A stretch of 64,000 bases of DNA, from the NCBI RefSeq assembly GCF_900604385.1, contig NZ_LR027382.1, positions 558,001-622,000 on the forward strand, written 5' to 3'. A program made the translations under genes and the position numbers. This document shows, piece by piece, positions 26,918-35,735 of the stretch. Under the pieces are notes generated by a model. The model saw nothing but the letters and a program-made list of their open reading frames with translations. It made no database searches and was not told the origin of the DNA. Source of the DNA: Alistipes megaguti. GTDB lineage: Bacteria > Bacteroidota > Bacteroidia > Bacteroidales > Rikenellaceae. The number at the start of each line of letters is the position of its first letter. Position 1 is the first letter of the stretch.

Positions 26918-27206
26918 CACATTTTCAGGGCGGATTGTCCCGACCCGGAGCCAAATCGACAAAATCCGCGATCATCCTCCCGGAGCAAAATCGCTGCCAG
27001 TGGAAGCATACAAAGAGAAAGGGCACCGCCATCCGGGAGCGTCCGAAGCGGATGCCGGCACGTCAGAGGAGCAAAGCGGACAACGGCAATAGCCAAGGCC
27101 GGGACGGCAGGGTGGCCGGGACAGGTTGGAGGGTCGGGCCGGGCAGAGCTGGAGGGGCTGGAGGACCGATAGCCGGGCGGCAAGGCCAAGGCAGACACAG
27201 GCAGAC
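26918..27206. other. Intergenic region without recognised gene
   Basis: About 290 bases between the TonB receptor and the tRNA terminator. The right half (27090-27200) is strongly purine/G-rich with short GGCAGG/GGCCGGG repeats. I see no coding gene, no RNA fold that I recognise and no promoter box. Confidence 0.5.
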
Positions 27207-27238
27207 AAAAAAACGCCGCCTCATCGTGAGGCGGCGTT
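27207..27238 (-). terminator. Terminator of the tRNA-Val pair
   Basis: AACGCCGCCTCA (27212-27223) pairs with TGAGGCGGCGTT (27227-27238), a 12-bp stem with a TCG loop, followed on the minus strand by seven T. It begins right after the CCA of the second tRNA-Val. Confidence 0.9.
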
Positions 27239-27242
27239 TTGG

Positions 27243-27317
27243 TGGGAGCTGAGGGATTCGAACCCCCGACCCTCTGCTTGTAAGGCAGACGCTCTGAACC
27301 AGCTGAGCTAAGCTCCC
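27243..27317 (-). tRNA. tRNA-Val (anticodon TAC), CCA encoded
   Basis: 75 bases with full cloverleaf: acceptor GGGAGCT, D-arm GCTCAGCTGGTTCAGAGC, anticodon loop CTTACAA (anticodon TAC, reads GTA), T-arm with GGTTCGAATCC, discriminator A. CCA follows directly in the genome (27240-27242). Confidence 0.97.
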
Positions 27318-27372
27318 GAAGACTCTCCCTCTCGGGAAAGCGGGGATATATATAAGCGGCACCAAGGCCGAC

Positions 27373-27405
27373 AAAAAAGCCACCCCTTGACGATGTGGCG
27401 GCTTT
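27373..27405 (-). terminator. Hairpin between the two tRNA-Val genes
   Basis: AAAGCCGCCA pairs imperfectly with GGTGGCTTTTTT on the minus strand. It resembles a weaker copy of the terminator that follows the other tRNA-Val and may be part of the duplicated unit or a processing site. Confidence 0.5.
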
Positions 27406-27406
27406 G

Positions 27407-27481
27407 TGGGAGCTGAGGGATTCGAACCCCCGACCCTCTGCTTGTAAGGCAGACGCTCTGAACCAGCTGAGCTAAGCTCCC
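27407..27481 (-). tRNA. tRNA-Val (anticodon TAC), CCA not encoded
   Basis: Same 75-base cloverleaf as the copy at 27243-27317, with anticodon TAC and discriminator A. The bases after the discriminator are CAA, so the CCA end must be added by the tRNA nucleotidyltransferase. Transcribed before the other copy. Confidence 0.97.
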
Positions 27482-27729
27482 TTAAAAATGGCTTGGGACT
27501 GCAAAGGCAAACTTTCGATGGCCTGACGACCTCTTCCGTTCAACGGATCGCGCCGCGTTGTTGTCAACAGCGAGCTTTCCGGTATTCCGTTTCGAGACCG
27601 GGATTCATTGGAGAGTGGCCCTGACGATTACTCATCTTCCGACCTCTTGTCTCTCCCCCCCCGCCTCTCATCGGCCGCCCCTTGCAGGCGTGTTTCTGAA
27701 AGAACCTTTACGCAACCCTCGCGCATCTG

Positions 27730-27803
27730 CGCCTGAACAAGGACTTGAACCTAGGACCCCATGATTAACAGTCATGTGCTCTAACCAACTGAGCTATTCA
27801 GGC
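27730..27803 (-). tRNA. tRNA-Asn (anticodon GTT)
   Basis: 74 bases: acceptor GCCTGAA/TTCAGGC, D-arm GCTCAGTTGGTTAGAGC, anticodon loop CTGTTAA (GTT), T-arm GGTTCAAGTCC, discriminator G. CCA is not encoded. It has its own promoter. Confidence 0.96.
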
Positions 27804-27835
27804 ATTCGAAGCGGTGTTCTACCGTTTTCGTGGTG

Positions 27836-27866
27836 CAAATGTATAGCAAAAATTCATTCCTGCAAA
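27836..27866 (-). promoter_or_regulatory. Promoter of tRNA-Asn
   Basis: Minus-strand -33 TTTG (27863-27866), 19-base spacer, -7 TACATTTG (27836-27843); the -7 box ends 32 bases before the tRNA. Confidence 0.8.
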
Positions 27867-27895
27867 ATTTTCGCCGGTTTTTTTTGCAAAAAAAG

Positions 27896-27903
27896 TATCT
27901 TTG
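27896..27903 (+). promoter_or_regulatory. -7 box of the DUF1573 gene
   Basis: TATCTTTG lies 26 bases before ATG 27930. No TTTG at 19-20 bases, but a T-rich stretch is present upstream. Confidence 0.6.
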
Positions 27904-27929
27904 CAAAAATTCGAACAACGACTCCAAAG

Positions 27930-29006
27930 ATGCGAAAACGAACCATATCGTTCATACTGTTGCTGTTATGCAGCGTCACGGGATTCGCCCAAGGGAAACT
28001 GGTCTTCGAGCCCGCGACATGGGACTTCGGCACGATCCGCGAGGTCGACGGACGCGTGAGCCACACCTTCACGGGCGAAAACCGCGGCGACAGCCCGCTG
28101 GTGATCCTCGACGTGGTGACCTCGTGCGGATGTACGGTACCCCGCTTCTCGCGGCGCCCGATCCTGCCCGGAGAGAAGACCGAGATCACCGTCACCTTCG
28201 ATCCGGCCAACCGCCCCGGCGTCTTCTCGAAGGATCTGACCGTCTACTCGAGCCAGCGGCAGAAGATCGCCACCCTCACCATCGGCGGCGAGGTCACCCC
28301 GCGGCCGAAGAGCATCGAGGAGCTCTACCCCGTCGATGCGGGCGGCGGCGTGCGGCTCACCACGACACTCAACACCTTTGCCTACATACGGGCGGGTCAG
28401 CACGTGCAGGGCGCTTTCGGCTGCATCAACACCTCCCGAAAGAGCGTCCGGCTGGAACTGCGTCCGCTCCATGCCAGCGGACTGCTCCGCCTCGAGGCCC
28501 CCGGGGAGCTCGCCCCCGGCCAGCGCGCCTCGATCAATGTCGCCTACCTCAACCCCGCCGCACAGCCGCACTACGGCACGATCCGCGATGCGCTGGAGCT
28601 GCTGGTCGACGGCCGCACGAACGGTACGGTACTTGTCACCCACGGCATCGGGGTGGATGCCGATGCCGGAACAGCGGAAAAAAAGGCCCCGCGCTGCGAA
28701 TTCTCGGAAAATATCCTTAAATTCGGGAGCCTGAAACGAACGGATGCGGCACACCGGCTCGCCTTCCGGGTTTCGAACACCGGAACGGCCGATCTGATCC
28801 TGCGGGCCGTCGAGGGCGAGGGGCATGTCGCCACGACCCTCCGGCCGGGCATCCGGATCGCTCCGGGGGAGTCGTTCCGCGCCGAGGTGATGCTGGACCC
28901 CCGCTCGCAGGACTACGGCGTGGTGAGCGAACACCTGGTCGTGGTGACCAACGACCCCGTGCGTCCGATGCGGCGCATCCGCGTGACGGCCATCATCGAA
29001 GAGTAG
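27930..29006 (+). CDS. DUF1573 exported protein
   Basis: 358 residues from ATG 27930 (the longer open frame would run through the tRNA-Asn and is rejected). Signal peptide about 1-21 (VTGFAQ). Residues about 25-115 are a DUF1573 domain (WDFGTIREVDGRVSHTFTGENRG, TSCGCTVPRFSRRPILPGE); a second immunoglobulin-like unit spans about 125-235, and a third DUF1573-like unit (ILKFGSLKRTDAAHRLAFRVSNTG) ends the protein. Such proteins are periplasmic or surface beta-sandwich proteins of unknown role in Bacteroidota. It is followed 30 bases later by nfnA. Confidence 0.85.
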   Translation: MRKRTISFILLLLCSVTGFAQGKLVFEPATWDFGTIREVDGRVSHTFTGENRGDSPLVILDVVTSCGCTVPRFSRRPILPGEKTEITVTFDPANRPGVFSKDLTVYSSQRQKIATLTIGGEVTPRPKSIEELYPVDAGGGVRLTTTLNTFAYIRAGQHVQGAFGCINTSRKSVRLELRPLHASGLLRLEAPGELAPGQRASINVAYLNPAAQPHYGTIRDALELLVDGRTNGTVLVTHGIGVDADAGTAEKKAPRCEFSENILKFGSLKRTDAAHRLAFRVSNTGTADLILRAVEGEGHVATTLRPGIRIAPGESFRAEVMLDPRSQDYGVVSEHLVVVTNDPVRPMRRIRVTAIIEE

Positions 29007-29036
29007 CAACAAAGCACACACAAAGCTGACATATAT

Positions 29037-29921
29037 ATGTATCCCATTCTTGAAAAAAGACTCCTTGCCGAAGGAATCTGGCTGATGAAGATCCTCGCCC
29101 CACGGGTGGCGCATGCCGCCCAACCCGGGCAGTTCGTCATCGTACGGGCCGACTCGCACAGCGAGCGCATCCCGCTCACGATCTCCGACTACGATGCCGC
29201 CGAAGGCAGCGTCACGCTGGTCATCCAGGCCATCGGAGCCTCGACCCACAAGATCTGCGCCCTGGAGCAGGGGCAGGAGATGGCCGATCTGGCCGGCCCG
29301 CTCGGACGCCCCTCGGCGTTCGTCCACACGCCCCTCGAGGAGCTGCGCACGCGCCGTTACCTTTTTGTGGCCGGAGGCGTCGGAACCGCTCCGGTCTATC
29401 CGCAGGTCAAGTGGCTGCACGAGCACGGCGTGCGGGCCGACGTGATCATCGGCGCCAAGAGCAGCCGCATGCTGATCTACACCGACGCCATGCGCCAGGT
29501 GGCCGACCACCTCTACATCGCCACGGACGACGGTTCGGAGGGGTTCAAGGGGATGGTCACCGGTCTGATCGAGGAGCTCATCGAGAAGCGCGGCGAACAC
29601 TACGACGAGTGCGTGGCCATCGGACCGATGATCATGATGAAGTTCGTGGCTCTGACCACCCGCAAGTACAACCTCAAGACCACCGTGTCGCTCAACGCAC
29701 TGATGGTCGATGGCACGGGCATGTGCGGAGCGTGCCGCGTGACGGTGGGCGGGCAGACACGCTTCACGTGTGTCGACGGCCCGGAGTTCGACGGCCACGA
29801 GGTCGATTTCGACGAGGCGATGCGTCGTCAGGGGATGTACCGCACCCAGGAGCAGCGCGCCGCGGCCATCGAGGCCGAGCGAGAGGCGGGACACGTATGC
29901 AGAATCGGTTTGGACAAATAA
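29037..29921 (+). CDS. NfnA/SudB-type FAD- and [2Fe-2S]-binding reductase subunit
   Basis: 294 residues. An FAD-binding barrel (about 1-95, with PGQFVIVRADSHSERIPLTISD), an NAD-binding fold (about 105-215, VAGGVGTAPVYPQVKWL), and a C-terminal [2Fe-2S] Cys cluster in GMCGACRVTVGGQTRFTCVDGPEF. This is the small subunit of NfnAB/SudAB enzymes. With the next gene it should couple NADH, ferredoxin and NADP by electron bifurcation, or act as ferredoxin:NADP reductase. The pair is 12 bases apart. The old name 'sulfide dehydrogenase subunit' is an alternative label. Confidence 0.85.
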   Translation: MYPILEKRLLAEGIWLMKILAPRVAHAAQPGQFVIVRADSHSERIPLTISDYDAAEGSVTLVIQAIGASTHKICALEQGQEMADLAGPLGRPSAFVHTPLEELRTRRYLFVAGGVGTAPVYPQVKWLHEHGVRADVIIGAKSSRMLIYTDAMRQVADHLYIATDDGSEGFKGMVTGLIEELIEKRGEHYDECVAIGPMIMMKFVALTTRKYNLKTTVSLNALMVDGTGMCGACRVTVGGQTRFTCVDGPEFDGHEVDFDEAMRRQGMYRTQEQRAAAIEAEREAGHVCRIGLDK

Positions 29922-29933
29922 CAGAGGACGACT

Positions 29934-31325
29934 ATGGCAAACAAGATACCGCGCGTGCCGGTGCGCGAACAGGATCCGGCCGTCCGGGCGACCAACTTCG
30001 AGGAGGTCTGCTACGGCTACAATCAGGAGGAGGCGATGCTTGAGGCGTCGCGCTGCCTGCACTGCAAGAAACCCCGCTGCGTGGAGGCCTGCCCCGTGGG
30101 GATCCACATCCCGGACTTCATCGCGGCGCTGCACGAAGGCCGGCTGCAGGAGGCTGCCGACGTCATCGCGCAGGACAGTTCGCTGCCCTCGATCTGCGGC
30201 CGCGTCTGCCCGCAGGAGACGCAGTGCGAGGGGTCGTGCATCCTCGGCATCAAGGGCGAGCCGGTGGCCATCGGCAAGCTGGAGCGCTTCGTCGGCGACT
30301 GGAAACTTGAACACGGCACGGCGCCGAAGGCTCCCGCCGCACGCAACGGCCACAAGGTGGCCATCATCGGCAGCGGCCCGGCCGGACTGGCCTGCGCCAG
30401 CGACCTGGCCCGGATGGGTTACGAGGTGAAGATCTTCGAGGCGCTGCACGAGGCGGGCGGTGTGCTGGTCTATGGCATTCCGGAGTTCCGGCTGCCGAAG
30501 CAGCGCATCGTGGAGCGCGAGATCGAGGAGGTGAAGGCGCTGGGCGTGGAGATCGAAACGGACGTCATCGTGGGCCGCACCGTCACGGTCGACTCGCTGA
30601 TGGACGAGGAGGGCTACGAGGCCGTCTTCATCGGTTCGGGGGCCGGACTGCCCCGCTTCATGGGCATTCCGGGCGAGAACCTCAACGGCGTGGTCTCGGC
30701 CAACGAGTTCCTCACGCGTACGAACCTGATGCACGCCTACGACCGGACGTACGACACGCCGATCTACGTCGGACAGCGCGTCGTGGTGGTCGGCGGCGGC
30801 AACGTGGCGATGGATGCCGTGCGCACGGCCCGGCGGCTCGGAGCCGATGCCACGATCGTCTACCGCCGCTCGGAGAAGGAGCTCCCGGCGCGCGCCGAGG
30901 AGGTGCACCACGCCCGCGAAGAGGGGATCCGCTTCCGGATGCTGACCAACCCCACGGAGGTGCTGGGCGACGAGCGCGGATGGGTGCGCGGCGTACGCTG
31001 TGTGGAGATGGAGCTGGGCGAACCCGACGAGAGCGGACGCCGCTCACCGATAGTCAAACCGGGCTCGGAGTTCGAGATCGCCTGCGACGTGGTGGTCATG
31101 GCGCTGGGCACCTCGCCCAACCCGCTGCTGGCCTCGACGACCGCCGGACTCGAAACCACGCGCCGCGGCTGCATTGCGGCCGACGAACACGGCGCTACCT
31201 CGCGCAAGGGGGTCTTCGCCGGGGGAGATGCCGTGACGGGAGCCGCCACGGTGATCCTGGCCATGGGTGCCGGCCGCAAGGCCGCACGGGCCATCGACGA
31301 ATACATCCGCAGCGGAAAGCAGTAA
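29934..31325 (+). CDS. NfnB/SudA-type NADPH-dependent flavoprotein (GltD-like)
   Basis: 463 residues. N-terminal two-cluster domain (about 30-115) with Cys motifs CLHCKKPRCVEACPVG and CGRVCPQETQCEGSC, then two Rossmann folds: FAD site IIGSGPAGLACASDLARMGY and NADPH site VVVVGGGNVAMDAVRTARRLG. It resembles the glutamate synthase small subunit, but there is no large subunit nearby and the partner gene is NfnA-like, so the Nfn reading is preferred. It ends in a typical TVILAMGAGRKAARAIDEYI helix. Confidence 0.88.
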   Translation: MANKIPRVPVREQDPAVRATNFEEVCYGYNQEEAMLEASRCLHCKKPRCVEACPVGIHIPDFIAALHEGRLQEAADVIAQDSSLPSICGRVCPQETQCEGSCILGIKGEPVAIGKLERFVGDWKLEHGTAPKAPAARNGHKVAIIGSGPAGLACASDLARMGYEVKIFEALHEAGGVLVYGIPEFRLPKQRIVEREIEEVKALGVEIETDVIVGRTVTVDSLMDEEGYEAVFIGSGAGLPRFMGIPGENLNGVVSANEFLTRTNLMHAYDRTYDTPIYVGQRVVVVGGGNVAMDAVRTARRLGADATIVYRRSEKELPARAEEVHHAREEGIRFRMLTNPTEVLGDERGWVRGVRCVEMELGEPDESGRRSPIVKPGSEFEIACDVVVMALGTSPNPLLASTTAGLETTRRGCIAADEHGATSRKGVFAGGDAVTGAATVILAMGAGRKAARAIDEYIRSGKQ

Positions 31326-31373
31326 ATCGCACGCGGTAAATGGCGTCAGGTGAACACAATCGGGAATTTTCGC

Positions 31374-31381
31374 TATTTTTG
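31374..31381 (+). promoter_or_regulatory. -7 box of the lipoprotein gene
   Basis: TATTTTTG lies 26 bases before ATG 31408; no clear -33 partner. Confidence 0.5.
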
Positions 31382-31407
31382 CAGCCGGAAATTTCAAAAC
31401 CGCAAAG

Positions 31408-32103
31408 ATGATGAAAAAGAGTATGTGGATCGCGGCCGTGGCCCTGCTCGGAGCCGCAGCCTGCGGCGAACGGGAGCCCGGGACCTTTACGGGTCATATC
31501 ACCGACGCCTCGATGAATCAGGTCACGGTACAGGACCTCTCCTCCGAGCAGACCTACACCTTTTCGCTGGCCGATGCCGACCGCAGCGAAGCCTACGGAC
31601 TGCTCGTCGGAGCTCCGGTGGCAGTGGAGTACCGCGGACGCCTCGAAGACGGGGCCGACGCCCTGAAGGTCTCGACCAACCCCACCTATGCCGAGGCCGT
31701 CGGGCGGTGGATGCTCTACAACGAGGAGCACCCCGAGTTCACGATGGGCGTCGAAATCCGCGTCGAGGGCGAGGCCGTCTCGATCAACTCGGCCACGCTG
31801 CTCTATTCGGGCTGGGAACTGCTGGACGAGGCAGACAAAATTCTGCTCCGGGGTCGCAGTGTCGGCAACGGCGCAAGCTTCGACTTCTCGCAGACGGGCG
31901 TCATCGCCCGGGATGCCGAGGGGCGTCTGCAGATGACGATCGAGGGGACGGAGGTCGTCTTCACGAAGGTCGCCGGACCGGAGATGCCCGCCGCAGAGGC
32001 CGAAGCGGCCGGGGACGGACAAGTGGAGACCGAACAGAACCCGGCCGGAGATACCGCCGCATCCGGAAGCGACCGGGCCGACTCCGCCTCCGTGGCGAAG
32101 TAA
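31408..32103 (+). CDS. Lipocalin-like lipoprotein
   Basis: 231 residues. Signal peptide with lipobox GAAAC (Cys about residue 19-20). Residues about 25-80 form strands (GTFTGHITDASMNQVTVQD), and residues about 95-185 look like a lipocalin-type sheet (YAEAVGRWMLYNEEHPEFTMGVEIR ... SGWELLDEADKILLRGRSVG). The Ala/Glu/Gly tail (about 188-231) is probably unstructured. Function unknown. It ends at a strong bidirectional terminator. Confidence 0.7.
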   Translation: MMKKSMWIAAVALLGAAACGEREPGTFTGHITDASMNQVTVQDLSSEQTYTFSLADADRSEAYGLLVGAPVAVEYRGRLEDGADALKVSTNPTYAEAVGRWMLYNEEHPEFTMGVEIRVEGEAVSINSATLLYSGWELLDEADKILLRGRSVGNGASFDFSQTGVIARDAEGRLQMTIEGTEVVFTKVAGPEMPAAEAEAAGDGQVETEQNPAGDTAASGSDRADSASVAK

Positions 32104-32123
32104 CCCCGAGGAGTCCCTTTCAC

Positions 32124-32157
32124 AAAAAAACGTTGCAGCGAGCTGCAACGTTTTTTT
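32124..32157. terminator. Bidirectional terminator
   Basis: Seven A, an 8-bp stem CGTTGCAG/CTGCAACG (32131-32138 with 32143-32150), then seven T. It separates the convergent lipoprotein and glycosyltransferase genes. Confidence 0.92.
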
Positions 32158-32177
32158 GTCTCGTCGTCGGAAAGTCG

Positions 32178-33209
32178 TTACGGCCGGCCGATCAGCCGCT
32201 CGACCCGATCGGTGACCATCTCGGGCGTGATGGCCGTCAGGCAGTGCCAGTCGCCGAAACGGCAAGGCTTGTTGCCGAAGACCGAGCATGGGCGGCAATC
32301 GCAGTCGGCCTGCACGATGCCCTCCTCCGGTGCGCCGAATCCCAGGAATCCCAACCCGGGATGGGTGGCGCCCCAGATCGACACTACCGGCGTGCCGACC
32401 AGCGCCGCCAGATGCATGACCAGCGAATCCATCGCCACCACGCAGTCGAGATTCGAGACGAGGGCCATCTCGCCATCCAGCCGGAGCTTGCCAGCCAGCG
32501 CCGTCACGTTGGGATACGTCCGCTCCATCTCCTCGGCAAAGGTCTTCTCGGTGTCCCCGCCGCTGTGGATGAAGACCCGGTCAAAATGCTCCGCAAGCAG
32601 ACGAACCAGTTCCCGGGCCTGCGCCTCGGGATAGGTCTTGCCCCGATGGGCCGAGAAGGGGGCGAAGCCCACCCAGCGACCCTGCTTCGGCCCGAAAGGG
32701 TTTTCGAGGGTGCGATGCGGTGCCGGCGTCGGATCGGGAAACGTGAAGCCCAGCTGCCGGAAGACGTCGCAATAGCGCAACACGGTATGGCGCAGGGGTT
32801 TCATGCCACGGCCGCCCGTACGGATGAAGCGGCGTTTTTCGGCGCGGCCCTTGTCGATATGGGCCGTCGGGATACCGTGCAGCAGCATCGAGAGGCGGAA
32901 AGCCTTCGAGCGCAGCACGTCGTGGACGTCGGCCACGGCATCCACGCCGAGACGCCGGGCCTCGGCCGCCAGCCGCCACATTCCCCGCAGCGAGTGGTGC
33001 ACACCCTTCGTGTCGACCTCGAGAAAATCGACCGGAAGCCCCTCGAAGAAGGGATAGAAGAGCCGCCGCGTCGCCACCGTAACCTTCAGATCGGGGCAGG
33101 CCGCGCACAGCGCCCGCAGGGCATGGGGCAGCATCGCCACGTCGCCCATGGCCGAGGTGCGCAGTACCAGCAGGTGACGGGGCAGCGGGCCGTTACTTTT
33201 TCTGCCCAT
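32178..33209 (-). CDS. Glycosyltransferase family 9 (heptosyltransferase-like)
   Basis: 343 residues. Start RHLLVLRTSAMGDVAMLPHALRAL matches the GT9 N-terminal fold with the GDV motif. The C-terminal half has VGFAPFSAHRGKTYPEAQARELVRLL, HSGGDTEK, and the donor-site stretch CVVAMDSLVMHLAALVGTPVVSIWGATHPGLGF. It should add a sugar (heptose or similar) to lipopolysaccharide or another envelope glycan from the cytoplasmic side. It overlaps the DUF4254 gene by 17 bases, a pairing often seen in Bacteroidota. Confidence 0.9.
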   Translation of the reverse strand: MGRKSNGPLPRHLLVLRTSAMGDVAMLPHALRALCAACPDLKVTVATRRLFYPFFEGLPVDFLEVDTKGVHHSLRGMWRLAAEARRLGVDAVADVHDVLRSKAFRLSMLLHGIPTAHIDKGRAEKRRFIRTGGRGMKPLRHTVLRYCDVFRQLGFTFPDPTPAPHRTLENPFGPKQGRWVGFAPFSAHRGKTYPEAQARELVRLLAEHFDRVFIHSGGDTEKTFAEEMERTYPNVTALAGKLRLDGEMALVSNLDCVVAMDSLVMHLAALVGTPVVSIWGATHPGLGFLGFGAPEEGIVQADCDCRPCSVFGNKPCRFGDWHCLTAITPEMVTDRVERLIGRP

Positions 33210-33798
33210 AGAGCACGGGATTCAGCGACGGGTCGTTGTACATCTTCATCTGCTTGTAGGTCTTCATGTACTTGCGTCCCGCCTCGATATCCTCGATCAG
33301 TTCCTCGATGGCCCGCGAAAGGTCGATCTGCTGGGTGAGCAGCACGTCGAGCTTGCGGCGGCAGGCATCGCGGTGAGCCTGGTCGACATCCGTACGTTCG
33401 GTCTCGCGAGCCATGTGGTAGATCTTCAGCGCCAGGATCGACAGCCGGTCGATGGCCCACGCCGGCGTCTCGGTATTGAGCCGTGCATCGGCCGCCGGGC
33501 GGACATCCCGGTACTTGTCCAGCAGGTAGGAGTCGATATACTCCACCATGTCCGTGCGGTCCTGGTTCGACTTGTCGATACGCCGCTTGATCCGGAGCGC
33601 CTCCACCGGGTCGATCGCCGGGTCGCGGATGATGTCCTCCAGATGCCACTGCACGGTGTCGATCCAGTTCTTGTGGTAGAGCAGGTGGTCGATCGTCCCC
33701 GCCTCGAACGGATTCTCGATCGGGTGGTCCACATCGTCCCAGCGGTGGTAATCCTCGATGGAACGGTTGAAAATGCGGTTCGCGTTTTCGGTAAACAT
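33193..33798 (-). CDS. DUF4254 protein
   Basis: 201 residues, all helical, no signal peptide. Family marks are HRWDDVDHPIENPFEAG, LLYHKNWIDTVQWHLEDIIRDP and RIDKSNQDRTDMVE. Function unknown; constant neighbourhood with GT9 enzymes suggests a role in envelope glycan synthesis. Confidence 0.88.
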   Translation of the reverse strand: MFTENANRIFNRSIEDYHRWDDVDHPIENPFEAGTIDHLLYHKNWIDTVQWHLEDIIRDPAIDPVEALRIKRRIDKSNQDRTDMVEYIDSYLLDKYRDVRPAADARLNTETPAWAIDRLSILALKIYHMARETERTDVDQAHRDACRRKLDVLLTQQIDLSRAIEELIEDIEAGRKYMKTYKQMKMYNDPSLNPVLYGQKK

Positions 33799-33818
33799 AG
33801 GTTCGGTTTTATGGGATT

Positions 33819-33850
33819 ATTGCTATTTTCAGCGGAAAATTATACCTTTG
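33819..33850 (+). promoter_or_regulatory. Promoter of the glucosaminidase gene
   Basis: -33 ATTG (33819-33822), 20-base spacer, -7 TACCTTTG (33843-33850). The -33 lies 21 bases before the divergent DUF4254 start. Confidence 0.7.
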
Positions 33851-33873
33851 TCGGTAATCATCAAACAAAGATA

Positions 33874-34878
33874 ATGAATATTTCCAGAAAAGCAATACTC
33901 CTGACGGGAATCCTCCTGGGACTCGCCCTCGGCCTGAGGGCCCAGGTGCGCCAGACCCGCGAGGAGTATGTCGACCGATACATGCACATCGCCGTGGCAC
34001 ACATGGAGCGTTACGGCATCCCGGCCAGCATCACCCTGGCCCAGGGAATCCTCGAGTCGGACTGCGGCAACAGCCTCCTGGCAATGAAGTCGAACAACCA
34101 CTTCGGCATCAAGTGCAAGACGGGCTGGAAGGGCGAGCGCGTCTACCACGACGACGACGCCAAGGGCGAATGCTTCCGCGCCTACCCCTCGGTCGAGGCC
34201 TCGTACGAGGACCACGCCGAATTCCTCGACTCGCAGCCCCGCTACGACTCGCTCTTCGCCTACGCCTCGGACGACTACAAGAGCTGGGCCCGCGGACTGA
34301 AGGCCGCCGGCTACGCCACGGCTCCGGACTACGCCCAGCGGCTGATCCGCATCATCGAGGAGAGCCAGCTCTACCTGCTGGACCGTCCCGACGGCGAGCG
34401 GCTCTACGCCACGCGCTTCGGTCTGGAGCGCAACCCCGAGGAGTGGTTCTCGTCGCAGTCGAGCGTCGAGGAGGTCGCCCGCACCGAGGCGGCCGTCGAT
34501 CCGGACAACTACCGCGTGACGATCAACGCCCACGAGGGTTACAACGTCTACATGACCAACGGCGTGCACTACGTCACGGCCAAGGAGAACGACACCTTCG
34601 AGAACATCGGCCGCAAGTTCCGCATCTCGGCACGCAACCTGCGGCGGTTCAACGACCTGAAGGACAAGAAGGCCCAGCCGATGACCGGCGAGGTGGTCTA
34701 CATCGAGCGCAAGAAGAAGCGCTGGGAGGGCAATGCCCAGCACCACATCTGCCGCCCGGGCGAAACGGCCTACGCCGTCGGACAGTCCTACGCCATCCGC
34801 ACGCGGTCGATCGAGCGGCTCAACGGGCTCAAGCCCGGCGAAGAGCTTGAAGCCGGCCGCCGGCTGCGCATCAAATAA
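33874..34878 (+). CDS. Glucosaminidase (GH73-type) with LysM repeats
   Basis: 334 residues from ATG 33874, after a signal peptide (about 1-24). Residues about 30-165 are a peptidoglycan glucosaminidase domain: YGIPASITLAQGILESDCGNS with catalytic Glu, then MKSNNHFGIKCKTGWKG and EDHAEFLDSQPRYDSLF. The C-terminal half holds two LysM-like units (about 225-275, 290-334). It should cleave the peptidoglycan glycan strand in the periplasm. The gene stands first before three same-strand genes, with a 120-base gap. Confidence 0.9.
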   Translation: MNISRKAILLTGILLGLALGLRAQVRQTREEYVDRYMHIAVAHMERYGIPASITLAQGILESDCGNSLLAMKSNNHFGIKCKTGWKGERVYHDDDAKGECFRAYPSVEASYEDHAEFLDSQPRYDSLFAYASDDYKSWARGLKAAGYATAPDYAQRLIRIIEESQLYLLDRPDGERLYATRFGLERNPEEWFSSQSSVEEVARTEAAVDPDNYRVTINAHEGYNVYMTNGVHYVTAKENDTFENIGRKFRISARNLRRFNDLKDKKAQPMTGEVVYIERKKKRWEGNAQHHICRPGETAYAVGQSYAIRTRSIERLNGLKPGEELEAGRRLRIK

Positions 34879-34998
34879 ACCCCAGCAGACAGGGCGGCCG
34901 TGCAGCAGCCGGGGCCCCGGACAACAGCCCCGGAAACCGCCGGACGACACCCCGCCCCGCACCCGAATACCGCAAAAACCAACGACATACCATACCTT

Positions 34999-35685
34999 AT
35001 GGAAACAACTCCCTTGAGAACCCGGATTCTCGACACGATCATCCGCAAATCGAACCTCAAACAGAAGGTTTTCGACAATACGTTCGCCGCCTTCAACCTG
35101 CTGAAGGAGACGCTGCTCGAAATCGCCGCGGAGATGGACGACGAACTGGACGGCAAACTCGACCGCCGCGTGCGGCTCGAATACCGCGACCGCGGTAAAT
35201 TCGAGGCCCAATTGCAGGTGGCCAACGACCTGCTGATCTTCCAGATGCACACCGACATCTTCGAGTTCGACGCCAACCACCTCATCTGGCAGAATCCCTA
35301 CGTGCAGGCCGACCAGGAGAACTCCTACTGCGGTCTGATCAACATCTACAACTTCCTCTCCGACTCGTTCAAGTTCAACCGCAACGCCGACGAGGGCTAT
35401 CTCATCGGGCGGATCTTCATCAACCGCGAACGCTGCTACTTCGTCGAGGGCAAGCAGCAGACCTCAATGCGGGCCATGAACTTCGGCAAGAAGGAGATCG
35501 ACCGCGACGCGCTGGTCGACGTGCTGGAGGCAGCCATCGCCTACTCGCTCGACTTCGACCTGCTGATGCCTCCCTACGAGGAGAACAAGCGCGTGACGGT
35601 CGACCAGTTCAACACCAAGATGGACAACTCGAAATTCGTGACGGGCAAACGCCTGGGCTACGACTTCGACGTCGAGGACATCTGA
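34999..35685 (+). CDS. Conserved hypothetical protein of Bacteroidota
   Basis: 228 residues from ATG 34999. No signal peptide or membrane helix. The N-terminus (VFDNTFAAFNLLKETLLEIAAEMDDEL) is helical, and the middle (LEYRDRGKFEAQLQVANDLLIFQMHTDIFEFD) is mixed. The well-ordered composition and lack of low-complexity parts suggest a globular cytoplasmic protein. I do not recognise a domain. Followed by dipeptidyl peptidase 50 bases later. Confidence 0.8.
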   Translation: METTPLRTRILDTIIRKSNLKQKVFDNTFAAFNLLKETLLEIAAEMDDELDGKLDRRVRLEYRDRGKFEAQLQVANDLLIFQMHTDIFEFDANHLIWQNPYVQADQENSYCGLINIYNFLSDSFKFNRNADEGYLIGRIFINRERCYFVEGKQQTSMRAMNFGKKEIDRDALVDVLEAAIAYSLDFDLLMPPYEENKRVTVDQFNTKMDNSKFVTGKRLGYDFDVEDI

Positions 35686-35735
35686 TCCCGCAACCCGCCT
35701 GCCGGCAACACCTCACCAGAACACTCCGCAACACG

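Noticed and set aside
29934..31325. Glutamate synthase small subunit (gltD)
   Set aside because: Sequence fits GltD-like flavoproteins, but no large subunit is nearby and the adjacent gene is the NfnA/SudB-type partner.
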